From the NCBI RefSeq assembly GCF_964275005.1, contig NC_092693.1, positions 19,709,206 through 19,773,205 of the forward strand: DNA of 64,000 nucleotides, in the 5' to 3' direction. How positions within the stretch are numbered: the first letter of the stretch is position 1; the number at the start of each line of letters is the position of its first letter. The position numbers and the translations under genes were made by a program. Positions 46,501-59,700 of this stretch are shown piece after piece. This stretch comes from Diadema setosum (lineage: Eukaryota > Echinodermata > Echinoidea > Diadematoida > Diadematidae). The notes beneath the pieces are model-generated. The model searched no databases. It was not told where the DNA came from and worked only from the letters and a program-made list of their open reading frames with translations.

Positions 46501-49500
46501 AAGCCAGAGACGATGCATCGCTGAACGCCAAACTTCACAAAGATCGCGTCGTCTTCTTCCTGCACCTCCTGGGTCTAGACACCAACGGTCACTCGCACAA
46601 GCCATACTCCCGGGAATATCTGGACAACATCGGCCTGGTGGACAGAGGGATACAGGATGTGGTGAAGGCCCTGGAGGACACCTTTGGGCGCGACGGAAAG
46701 ACCGCCTACGTGCTGACCGCGGACCACGGCATGACAGATTGGGGTGAGAAAACAATGTCTCCTTTGCCACACTCATGCTCGTAATCTATTCAAGGAGTCT
46801 GTGATATTTTTGTCTTTCGCTCAATTGACTGATCGATACAGCACTTGTTGAGCTAGCAGCACAGATAAAAAGCTGAGGATATACACTGAAATATTCCAGT
46901 AAACAATGATGGAGTAAAGAAAGAGAAGTAATTATTTTAAATTTTCCTTGTTTCTGCCTACTGTGCATAAATGGTGCTCACAAAAGTGTTCAGCAGGTTG
47001 GGTTGCAGCACATACATGTAGGCCATGAGTTTAAAAACTTATCAAGACGTATTCACCATTTTTGGGGTAAACACTCTTCAAACAATTTGATCATATACCA
47101 GTATCTGAATAGTTTTATAAAATAAAAGTATGTAGTACTTGTAAGTATTCATTTGTACCCGGGAATCAAATTTTGTGATATTTTCCATCTCAAGCATGAC
47201 TATAAGCTGTAAGGAACTCTCAAAACTTATCTAGATGTATTCCCCATTTTTTTTTTGAAAAAAAAAAACACTCCTCAAACAATTTGATCATATTCCAATA
47301 ATTGAATAGTTTGATAAAATAAAAGTATATAGTGGTATGCGTAAATATTAATTTGCGTCCATGAATCAAATTTTGTGATATTTTCCATCCTAAACAAGAT
47401 GATGAGCTGTAAAAAGCCTTACATGCTGTTATAACTTCTGGACAGGTGATCATTTTCCTAGATTATTTTTTCCCCTGTGTCACTGCCTGCAGGATCTCAT
47501 GGAGCTAGCCATCCCTCGGAGACTCTGACCCCCCTGGTAGCCTGGGGGGCTGGCATCAGAGCAGCCAGGGCAGGAGGGGATCAGAGCTTCAGTGACAACT
47601 TCTTGAAAGGTAAGGCCTCTAATTATTAAAGGGGAATGATACCCAAATACATATATTGTGTATGAGGATTGAGTGAATGTAGCAATATTAGTAGACCACA
47701 TCAGTATAGTTAACGAAAAATTAGACAATCCGTTCAAAAGTTATGAAGTTTTCAGCTCATCTGAACCAAAGACTTACATGAGCTATTGCAGTCATGCATC
47801 AGCCCTTGTACGTCTTGTGCAAACTATTTACATTTTCAGCTTCTTTTTTGAAAACCCCTTCCGTGGATTTTCACCAAACTTGGCCATGAAGCATCATCCC
47901 TTGGTTGGGAGGACGTCAACTCTGTTCAAATGGATACCATGCCCCCAAAGCCCAGTTGCATAATGACAGAGCACTTGACTTACCTCTTTCAGAAAGCAGG
48001 GGAAATGAATTTAAGTATGTCAGTTACCAGTTGAGGGAATGTCTACTTTTCATAGAAAGTACAATTTCGTTAATTTCTCTTTGTATTATTTTTCATTTCA
48101 TTGTCCTGCAGTGAGGTCACAGTCTGTTGTAGTCTTCTCATCCAGCAATAACTTCATCAAAACTTGAAAGCTTCATAACTTTCGAATGGATTGTCAGATT
48201 TTCCTTAAATGTCACTGATGTGTTCTACTAATATTGCTGCATTCACTCAATCCACTTATACAATCGGGTATCACTCCCCTTTAATGCCCTTTTTGAAGCT
48301 TAACTGACATTGTGTTAAAGAACATGTACTGCCGTGTTTGTTTGGGGGTTTTTTTTGGGGGGGGATGTTTGATGGGGGGGGGGGAGTTATTTGCCACCAG
48401 ATGCAGGATAGATTGTTAAAATTTTGAAATGAATGTTCTTTTATGTTCTTTCTCTCATTCGCTCTTGAACAGAGTGGCATCTGGACCACGTGGAGCGAAT
48501 CGACGTGAACCAGGCAGACATCGCCCCGCTGATGGCATCCCTGATAGGCGTTCCTTACCCCCTCAACTCGGTGGGCGTCCTCCCTGTTGAATACCTGGAC
48601 GGCGGTGAGGAATACAAGGCGCGCTGCTTGCTGACCAATGCTAAGCAGATTTTGGCCCAGTTCGACGTGAGTCCAATGTCTGTTCTCAATATTTGTGGTG
48701 TTCCTCAGAGTTATCAATATGCACATTTTGCTGGCAAAATTGCAGTCACCTCTTCATTGATGTCAGTTCATTCAGAAAAAGATAAAAAGAATTGGCAGGC
48801 CCATTTTGAGGCGAGCCAAATGTTTCTTCTTAAAATTTTCAGTATTCCTCTAAGTAATTGATCTATGCACAGTTTGCTGTCGAACTTGCAATCAACTCTT
48901 TAGTGATGTCAGTCTTTCAGAAAATGATGAAAGAGAAATACCAGAGTTTTGCCCCGGTTTCATGTTTTTATTCCAATATATGAAGTAATTTAAAATCACA
49001 TTTTGTGTGTTGAATTGGGGATTAATTCTTCAGTGATATCTATTCATTCAGACAAAGAAGAGAGAATGAAAAGGAAAAGGAGAAGGAATAAGGAGAGAGG
49101 AGAGAGGAGAAGTGGGAGGAACTTTTCATGCTATGAGACACTCGTCTCGAGAGATATCTAGCTCACGATTTTGCTTTGTGTAAATTCACGGCTACAGGTG
49201 AAGGAGACGCAGAAGGAGGCCACAACACTGAGGGCGCTCTTCGTTCCCTTCAGGGGGCTGAGCGGAAGTGAGAAAGAGTCGCTTCTAAAGCGGATCAACA
49301 CCCTCATGATGAACCGAGTCTTCGCAGATGCAGTGAGTGAAGGAAATTATTTTAAAACAAGAAACTTTTACAAATTTGCAACCGACTGCCTTTTTTGCGG
49401 CATGAAACTTTCGCGAAATGCCACTGGCATTCAATGCATTGTGTAGACAAACTTTCAAGAATCTTTGCTCTTCAAGAAATTCATGAAAATTTTATGCACA

Positions 49501-50758
49501 TGATGATTTCTGGTTTTGCAGTATACAATTTGCTTGATGTGCTGAGAATGAAGCTATCACTTTCATACTGGATATTGTTGTGACCTTGAGTTTTGTACCA
49601 TTGCCCTATGAGAGTCACAAATATTGTGCACACTCTCTCACGTTTTATCCACTTTGCTTAAAGGTAGGGGATACCTTTTACAGACCTCCCAAAATGCAGC
49701 AAAACATTAAATATGAACCTCAGGGGACTTGCTTAGGCCACTGCTTAGAAATTTGGAAGTCAACAGTTACCTAAAATTTGAATAATGCACAAAATTCAAC
49801 TACTCAGTAGTTCTGTGTGTCAGCCACACTTAAGCCTTTTTGTTGCATTCTTCTGTATTTGTGATCTCTAAACACAAATCTAAAAGTACAAGAGCTGATG
49901 TAATAACATATAGAGTGTGTGGCAAGAATGTATATAGAAATGTTTGTAAGTGTTGAACTTTCTTCACAAAATATACATGATGGACACACATGCAGTACAT
50001 GGGTCTGCAAAGGTAGCCTAGTAATGTACTGGAATTTACGGTGAGCCCCGAAAACAATTCAATTCAAAATCTAACGGTCAAAAAAATGTACTAAATGTTA
50101 CCTTCCACTTTCAATACTTTATGGGAGTTTCTAAAATGATACTCTCTTCAACATACCACTGTATTCATACAACTCTTCATTTAAGGCGTGCAAATGGGAT
50201 TCCCTACCTTTAAACCACGCTTTCAAAGCATTTGCATAATGAAATTGGTTTAAAGGACATTCTGAAAATCATTGGAATCTTTTGCTCATTTGAGCAGTTT
50301 CCTGCATTGACAACATTGTACGATAGAGAATATGACAAGATAACAGATATGGAAGATAAAATGAGCTCACAGAAAATGAGAAGGAAGAATTTTTCACTCC
50401 AGAATGTGCCATAATCTTTTTTTTTTTTTTTTTTTCAGAAAAATGCAAGAACAAATAGCTAAGTTCAGTGAAACCCCCTTGATTTTTAGATTGTGATAGC
50501 AGTCACTTTTTCATTGCTCTCATCTTTGTATTTGATTGTTGTTAGCCACTAATCTTTCACTTGATTTCAAGTCTCAATCCAGATGAAAGTTCAAGATAGA
50601 ATGTTTCACAAGTTTGAACTCCATATTGTCCCTGGGGTAACAAGACCTTGTATTTCAAAATGCTGAATTTTCAGGAGAGCCAAAAATGATCTTTATTTTC
50701 ACAACATTTTCTCAAAAAAAAAAAACACATCAATTTTAATGCCAGTAATATCAAAACA

Positions 50759-50789
<31 letters not shown>

Positions 50790-53700
50790 GTATGCCAATC
50801 TGAGATACAAAGTTTTGTCACCCCCGGGACCATATGCTTGTCATCATGAATCTATTAAAAAAATGATAAAGACGATGAACAAAAATGAAGTTAGCAACTG
50901 TGTAAATGAATAACTTAACAAACGTGTGAATAACTGGATGAAGAAATAGGGGGAAGAATTCGGAAAGTACTAGATAAGTGAGAAAGTGGATGAGAGTACC
51001 TGGATTTCGTTTTAAAGTGCATGTGTGACATCTACACTACATCTTTTGTATTGCAGTCCTCATTCCTAGACCAACCACTGCATCAGAGCTTTGACAGGGT
51101 GGATAATTGTAAAGTTTGTGTTTTGCAAATTTGTGTTTTGCAAACAAAGTGAATGACTGCTTTTATTGAAATGTATAATTTGAATTGATATGTTTAATAA
51201 TAATATTAGATATAGTCATAACGCATTCTTAGATTTCATTGTTGTCATTATTGTAAAACCTTTTTTGTGTGTATGCTTTCATTAACCTGCGCTGTAACAA
51301 GAGATTTCAACCTCGGACATAACAAAGGATGTCATGCTATACAGATATGGACAGCTTTTCGGGGTATTGTTGATATCATTGGATATAGTGATCCATTGAC
51401 TCCGAGCTATACTTGGCTGATCGCACTAGCCAGTTCACACATTAAATGCTGCCATCAGATGTTATGCAATGTGATCACATTGGACAAGGGTAACCTTTTA
51501 TGCTATGGAAGCCAAGTGTTTACAGTACATATACATGTACATATGTACTACATATGTAAAAAAACAAGAAACAAACAGGAAAAAAAATGCAGTTTAGTAA
51601 TATCAGGCGGTTTAGTGCTATGGGCCAGTTTTGGAACTATGAGGGTTTTAGAGTTTCAGTTTCATCTATTGCCACATTTTTTAAGGTACTATAAACAATC
51701 TCTTGGGCCTTTCAGTGTGTGTATATAGTGCTGACACAAGCAACATTTGTTCACAGTGTACTACCATGTCTAATGTCTTTTCGACAGATTATTGAAACAA
51801 AGAAGCTAATAGATGTGGCCTTGGATGGGCTGAATTATTATCAGACTTATGACCGCTTCTTTCTTGGGTAAGTACAAGACAGATGGAGCTAAAACATATG
51901 TCTTTGTTTGTTGTTTCATTATACCCCCGGGGTATATAGGAATCAGCGGGCGGTCGGGCGGTCGGGCGGTTGGTCCGTTGCAAATCTTGCGTCGCGAACT
52001 ACTTCCTCAGTTTTCAACCGATTCCCATAAAACTTGGCACAGATGTGTGCCTTGGGTTGTAGATGTGCAAGACGTATTTTTTGACAGTACCCAAAAGTAC
52101 GTTGCCATGGTAACGGCATATTATGGGCAAAAATGGGTACAAATCTTGCGTCGCGAACTCCTCCCACAGTTTTTGATCAATTTTTATGAAATTAGGTACA
52201 GATGTTCATCTGAATATGTTAATGTGCAAGACACATATTTCCGTAGTGGCAAAAAGTGCATTGCCATGGTAACGGCATGTTATTGGTAAAATATAGGGCA
52301 AAATGCTTCATGGCAAAACTGCTTCATCAGTATTCTTCCAATTCTCATGGAATTCATATTGAATGTTTGTCTTAGGATATAGGTCAGCTTGACACATTTC
52401 TTGACAGTGACAAAAAGTATGTTGCCATGGTAGCAGCTCACATATTATGAGCTAAAATGATGGAAAATTTTGTGTTGCAAACTACTTCCTCAGTTTTTGC
52501 CCAATTTCCATGAAACTTGGTACAGATGTGTGCCTTTGGTTGTAGATGTGCAAGACGCATTTTTCGACAGTACCCGAAAGTACGTTGCCATGGTAACGGC
52601 ATATTAATGGCAGAAGATCAAGGAAAGATCTTGCGGATTTAACTTCTTCCTCAGTTTTTTGACCAAAGCTTATGAAATGTTGTTTTGACCAAAGCTTATG
52701 AAATGTTGTTTGGCGGAGGTATAACCAGTCGCTGTAGCGACATTTCTAGTTGAGTATGAAGCCTCAAGTAATTGAGGCATAGATTGGTATCACATCAACT
52801 CTAGGGCAAGAAGTCAGTATGTCATGATTTTATACAAATTCGTTCGTAAGCTGAGAGCGCCAAAAGTGTGGCATGTGACTTGACAGGAAATTAGAAATTT
52901 TAGATTTTTACACACTCTACAAGAGCACCTTAAATGCCAGTTCAAGTAATATTTTTCCCAGCAATCCCAAATGGTATGTATGACATGTTTAGATAAAAGA
53001 CTGTATGAAATGAATGTGCATCTGACTCTTTTGAATGTGATATCTTCCTGGAAACTTCATGTCAGTATTTTATATGTGAGTGCATCCGTTACCTTGAGTG
53101 TTCTTCCACATGCTCGCTTTAAAAAATCAGTCACTCTCCAGTAGGGCTGCACTACCTTGTGTGGCAAAATTTTGACCTGCATGGTGGAAATTGATCTCAG
53201 TGCTGTAGTGGGTGTGCTTTTTTGTTATGGCATACAGCTCTAGCGTCACAATGAGCTACCTTGGCTGGATGGGCTACATACTCCACCTTCTCCTGAAGCA
53301 CCACACCGACCTGGCCACACCATCCACAGCATCCGCTGCTAGGGGCAACAGAGAACCGCGTTGGCTGCTACCGGGGTTCTGCGCCCTGGCTGGTCTGATC
53401 AGCGTTCTCCTGGCCGTCCAGTCTTCTCCTGTTAAGCACTACGTCTACACTCTCCTCCCGATTCCGCTGTGGTATGCTGTGGCTAGGAGGTAACTTATCT
53501 GAGAGGCGACCAAAATATTTGCTCAGCAGATGCTGTTGAGAAATCAATTCTTTCAGCATTAAAGCTAAAATGGGAGTGTGAGAGGATTTTTTTTTTCTTT
53601 TTCTTTTTTTGCTGGTATTAGTCACATACATCCCATCTTGTAAACCTTTTTCATTTGTTAGAGATATCTCATGTTCAATTCAACTATTTTTATCATTTCA

Positions 53701-56700
53701 TTTATCAGCCATTTTTATTGCTTCAGAGGTTTGCAGTAACACCATGATTATGTAGTCCTTAAAAAGACAGTTGTTTGGAACCTAGACACAGGAGAGAAGA
53801 GGAGAGAAGCAACATAGGTGGAGGCAAATGGTGACAGTCGAAGGGCAGCAGTGAACTAGAAGTTCAGGTTGCACTATTAGAGATGGGAGAATAAGAGACA
53901 AGGACAGTTGATACATGAGAGTGAGAATCAGCTAAAGGGTTCGGAAGTCGGTGGGAGGAGAAAGATGAAGCAGAAAGGAGGAGGAGAGGGGGAAAGAGAA
54001 GGATGGAAAATCATGGAGATAAGAGAGAGAGAATTGAAAAAGGACGTGAAATTAGAAATGATGCATTACAAAGTGAAGCAAGAGACGACAAAGTCAGTGA
54101 GCAATTGAGAATGCATACTGTATACGCCGAATATTTCACAAGGTTTTTATTTTTGCAGATTTCTTGAGTCATATGCTGTCAGGGGAATTTAAGACACAAA
54201 AATATTGACTCTGATCCCCGACTTGAATGCCACGTGCACACCTACATTTCTCCATTCGGTACTGTACTCCACGATCACAAATTTAACCACTCACAAAATC
54301 GACGAGAAGTCCTGATTCGCAAAAATGTAGACTCGCTAAATATGTGGCGTATACAGTACTTGCATGGATCCCAGGATTGACTCCTATGGAAGAGAGCTGT
54401 GGGAGAGAATGAATACTGATTAACAGTGTAGTCCTGAAAAAAAAGGGTTCAATGACCTTTGCTGCTGCGACAATTGCTCTAATGAAACATCTGCATGCTA
54501 AGTCAAACATAAATTCCACCAACAAGCGCATCCCTAGCCCTGATCCTGAACCTCACATTAAACTAAACCTAAAACCCTATCGCAACCCTAACCCCAACCC
54601 TAAGTCCTGGGAGAAAATATGACCGGAGCAATTGGCTCAGGAGTAAATTTTGTGTCACCAAAAAAAGGACTCCAGTAGAGGAGGGAATGTGGCAGAGAAG
54701 ACAAAGTTAGAATGTAGTCCCAATTAGGGGGCCAAAGAACTGAGGAATTGGTCCTTGCAAATGACTGTAAAGTGGTGAAGTCGTCCTGAAAAAGACCAGT
54801 GGGTCATTAGGAAAGTAGGAAATAGAAAGAGGAAGGAAAAAGATGAAATTGAGAAGAAGTTGGACTACAGACTGTATATGATAGGAGAAAGAAGTGGAGA
54901 ATTGTAAAAATAAATGAGCAAAAGCTCTAGAGATCTAGTATGAGAATGACTAAGATACTCTAAGTGCATGATATTTCAGTCCAACTGACCAACCTTCGTC
55001 AGAAGTGAGGTGCAACCTAAGCGAAGGCGACTTATGTATGGAGAGTGCAGACCTAGAAGGAGATTGTTTGCCGCATCAGGCTGGGCGGTGTGTGTTGCCG
55101 TGGGTGGTGGCGCGATTTATTCGTTGATGAGATTAAGTTGTTGCATTGTTGTTGGGGTGCGTCAATTTTAGAGTGGATCTGGGAGGATTAACTCGGGTGT
55201 TGGTAGATAGTGGGCGGAATGAGGTATGGGGGGTAGATGGGATGGATATGGGTGCAGCAGATGATTTGCATCGATGGGGGCGTTCAGTGTGCATGTATGC
55301 ATTTCTTGCATTGAAGTCTGTGAGTCAGGCATCAAGACAACTGGTAAAGAGTTACAGTTAGAATGGTGAGAAGATTGTGCTAAGGGAGCGGGAAGAAAAA
55401 CTGAGGGGGTAATCTCCTAGTTTTCAACAAGTATGTTGTTAATGGGCTTGTTATTGGCTGTGTCCGAACGAAGAGATGTGAGACTGATACTGTATATGTT
55501 TGAAGAAGAGCATTCACAAAATTTATATTACGCCTTTTTTTCCCCCCTTTTTTTTTGATGGAAACCAGATTGTCACATCTTAGCCCTATGGGGAATTATA
55601 TTACATTGGAGGCACCCCTAAAAGAGAATTTGTGGCCAATCAAAAGTTAGTCTGCAAAGGAAGAGTCTAATTTTATAGCAACAACAGTGAAAATTTTGTC
55701 AAATCCAGATCAGAATTGGGGAAGTAATCATGAAATTATGAAGTTTCACTAATTTTTGCAAAGCATTTCTGGGACAGTGAAATGACTATGCAAATATGTG
55801 AGCTGGTGATGTCATAATTTCCCAATTTTCCATCGATCATAAGAAAGAAATAGATGATTTTTTTTTTCTGCCATGAAATTGTTCAATATAATGTTATTCC
55901 TGGCTTAATAACTTCAAAATAATGATCAGTCAGATATATCAAGATTTGAGACTAGGGCATAATTGCATTTGAACAAAATAGTGGAAATGTCAAGATTTTG
56001 AAGTTTTGAGGCAATGACATCAGCTCACCCATTTGCATATTCATATCGACTGTTCCAGAAGTGTCTGGTGAAAATTAGCAAAAATTCACATTTTCATAAC
56101 TTCTTAAATTTTTTATCCAATTTCAATGAGATTTTCACTATTGTGCTGATGAAATTTAAATCTTTCTTGTGAGACCAACTTTGAACAGGTCTGGAATTCC
56201 CCTTCGAAGTGCCACAGTCTGCAACATGCTGTCCATAAAGCAGCCATGAAGTACTCCCTCTATAGTTTCCACTCGCTGAGGCAGACATGTTGATTATTAA
56301 ATACCCGTATGTCTCTCATCAGTGGAAGAATGGACCCGTGGCACTTTCGCCACAAAGACAGAAATTAGAAAGGAAATCAGAAAGGTGTTATAAAGTCTTG
56401 AAAATGACATTTGATGAGCATCATTCGGTCTGCTTTTCCTGACTTTGCAGAGTTGCCCCACTTCCTTTGCCTTTTGTGTGTCTGTGAGTATATGTGTGTA
56501 TGTTAGTTTGGCGTGTCCAAATGTGTACAAGTCTTGAGGGTGCACTTGTATCAACTATCAGTGATCAGTGCTGTGAAGAAATATGCCAGCATACAGGATG
56601 TGAATTCTGTCAGGCTTTTCTGCATTACATCACATCTGTTCACTAGCTGTACAACAAAACATTGACTGGGTGACAAACACTTCTCTCTTTTTGTTGTTTG

Positions 56701-59700
56701 TGGGGAAAGGATAGGCTCTATGTGAAGGAAGTGCATATCTTGTACAGAGAGACTATACACAGTCTTTTCACACATGCCATGTCTGACTCACCTATGGTAG
56801 TGTGTGCCCAAAAAAAAAAGAAAAAAAAAGGTTTTGGTATTGTTTTTATTTTTGTTTTTTATTTTGAGTTTATTGTTATTTCTGTGGGTTTGTGTAGAAG
56901 CTCATACAGCCATTTTCTGACAGGTGTGATAGACTATCATGATTCGTTGGTGTGAAACGGCTTCAATCAAGTCAGGCGAATTCAAGAGTAGACAATTTCC
57001 CTCTCCCCGCCCCCCTCCTTTTAGTATGTTGCACAACTCACCAGTGTTGATCAGACGTTTCTTATTGATGTGTCATTATGCGAAATGTGGTCAATAGAAT
57101 GCTGGTGGATATTGGAAGGTTTTCAAGTGCAAATTTACTATCTGTTTATTATTCAGTGAGGAGAATTTTTTTTTTTTTTTTGCAAAACATAGTGACTCTG
57201 CCTGAGATAGATAATGAATAGATGATGAATAGGTTGTTGGAGCTCAATGCGGTGTTTCTTATAAGGGAAGCACCCATACAGCACATGGTCATTTGGTTAC
57301 ATGAATCACAAAGATAGATCTCGTGGGTGCTGGAAGATTTTTCTTTCTATTTCATTTAATTTGCCCATATGTTTTCGATAAGATGGACATGCACGCACAC
57401 ACACACATACACACAAAAATTATAAAATGTGAAATGATGAGTCAAGAAATTAGTCAAATGCTCAGCAACATCACTCCTGTCTTAATCTCAACACTATGAA
57501 AACTCCATTTGCTCTGCAACTCAGTATTTCTCAAGTTTTCCACACTGAAACATTGACAAATAAACAAAAGGAAAAGAATAATTGTATCAAATTGCAATAT
57601 CCTTAATGCCTTTATTTTAGAGACAAGTTATGTGAAACACAGCGATGTCCTTTCCAAAGTGTCCATGGGGCTAATCGCACCATGGCGTACTTTCAGCGGG
57701 TTAAAGTAGTTAGCTGTAACCCAGATCTGTAATTGGGAGACCGATGTTGGTTGTCAATCTTTATTTCAAATATTGGCCGAGCTTCACTTCGCACGTCATT
57801 CTATTACAAGGATGGGCGGAAGAAATCCCAAGTGTAGCTGGCACTGACATTATAAATGTCATATCTACTACCATGACAAAGCTATTTTTTTTTTTTTTTT
57901 TTTTTTTTTTTGCCATGGAGGTTACGGGTATGCAAGATTAATATGAAAAAAATTGCATAATCATGACAATCATTCCCATCAAGCTATGGAAACTGCTACA
58001 GGACAGGAAATGATTTTATTGCAACTCAAACGACAAGTTGTCATGCATATTGTAGGATTAAATGCAGCCTTTATGTCATACCTGCTGGAGATGGTATGAC
58101 ACCGTTTACTCATGAACATTTGTGAGTGACAATGTATCGCCATTTAATTGTACAATAATTGTTTTGAAAAGAAAAAACAAATCCACCGACAGTTCAGTGG
58201 GCATTCTCCATGCCATACTTTAGTTACACATATTTGCATCCTCTCATATTGTAATGCTGGGATGTGGTTTGACCATTTTGCTTGCACACAAGCAGAGGAA
58301 GGATTAGGATGAAGAGGAATGAATGGATAGGAAGAAGGAGGAGGAGGATGAGTAGGAAGAGGAGGAGGAGGAAGAGGAGGAGCAGGGAAAGTTAAAAAAG
58401 GAAAAAGATGAAAAAGTAGGACCAGGAGCAGAAGAGGAGAACAACTAAAGATGAAGAGGACAAGGGGTAAGAGGTAGAGGGGACTGAGGAGAAAGAGAGG
58501 GAGAGGAGGAGGAGGAGGAGGAGGAGGAGGATGAGAAGGAAGAGTGGAAAGGAAAACAGAAAAGAAGAGGAAGTGGTACCAGGGGCAGAAGAGTATGGAG
58601 GATAAAGATGAAGAGGAGATTGATGAGAGAGAGAGAGAGGAAGAGGAGAGAGGATGATAGGAGGAGGAGGAGAAGGAGGATAGGATAGGAGGAGTTAGAG
58701 GAGGATGGGGAAGAGGTTGAATCATAGGAGAAAACAAGAGAGAGGAAGGGGAGGAGGAAGAGGAGAGGAAAATGAAATAAGAAGATGAGGAGGCGGAGGA
58801 GGAGAAAGAGCAGTAAGAGGAGTAAACAAGTGGAGAGGGAGGAAGTGGAAGAGGATTAGGAGGAAAAAGTATGAAGGAGGAGGTAGAGCAGGAGGATGAG
58901 GAGACCAGATGGAGGAGAAAACTTGAGGATAAAAAAAAAAGATGAGAAGGAAGAAGCAGAGCATGAGCAGAAGAAGAGGATGTCAAAGAATAAGAGAAGG
59001 GAAGATACTGAAGATTTTGTTTTTGGAAGAATAGTGAAGGAGAACAGTCAAAAATAGTGAAGCCAGAGTAGGTTACATTTCTCTGCTCTTTTTATGTCAG
59101 ATCTGTATTTATCAAGCACAGTATACATTAAATAAATTATCTTTGTCACGCAAAATATAATTGGTTTTGCCCTGTGGGAAAAAAATACTGGTTTCAATCA
59201 TATAATAGTCTGTGTGAACTATAATTATATGACAAGTGAGTTTTCACTTGTTCCATTAGTTCTTTCTTTCTTTTTGATGTAAATTAGCTACTTGCTGTAT
59301 GTGCAGTACGATGTTATCTCTGTGTTACTGCCCTTTGTACCTAGCCAACACCATTAGAATCTAACTGAGATGATAATGCAGTGCATGTAGAATTTATCAC
59401 ATTTTGCTGGGTCTAAATGTCTGCCATTGTTTTGATTAGCCCGAGTAGTGATGATATTGGCATAATTTTTCTCTTTTGGACTTCATTTATTAAGATTCAA
59501 TGACGGTTATAATTCATTCATGGAACTGTCTGTATAAAGGATGAAGGTAATATGGGGAAAAAATACAGATACACATTTCCTGCATTGCTCTGTAAATTGG
59601 TTCTCTGAACAAGCCACTAGACTTTGTTAAAAGATGGTTGTTTACGATCAAGCGACCAGTCGGGAAATTACAAAATCTCATTGAGACACATCCGCACGTT

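Larger units (their letters stand above)
49333..51787 (+). other. PIGN intron with dispersed repeats
   Basis: It contains a CACTGGCATTCA-type repeat (49385-49525) and a fold-back MITE (50622-50835). TACATGTACATATGTAC near 51530 is a small palindrome. The remainder is plain AT-rich intron. Confidence 0.8.

Noticed and set aside
54540-54602. Telomere-like CCCTAA-related text
   Set aside because: The motif is irregular (CCCTAACCCCAACCCTAAG and variants) and short, so it is more likely a degenerate simple repeat than an interstitial telomere.
54970-55002. A second certain hammerhead ribozyme
   Set aside because: The core strings CTGACGA and GAAA are present, but stem II does not pair well and stem I strands do not match; kept only as a weak finding.
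58144-58986. 280-codon open frame on the minus strand, Ser/Pro/Leu-rich
   Set aside because: It is the complement of the GA repeat tract; the composition follows the repeat and nothing resembles a protein family.
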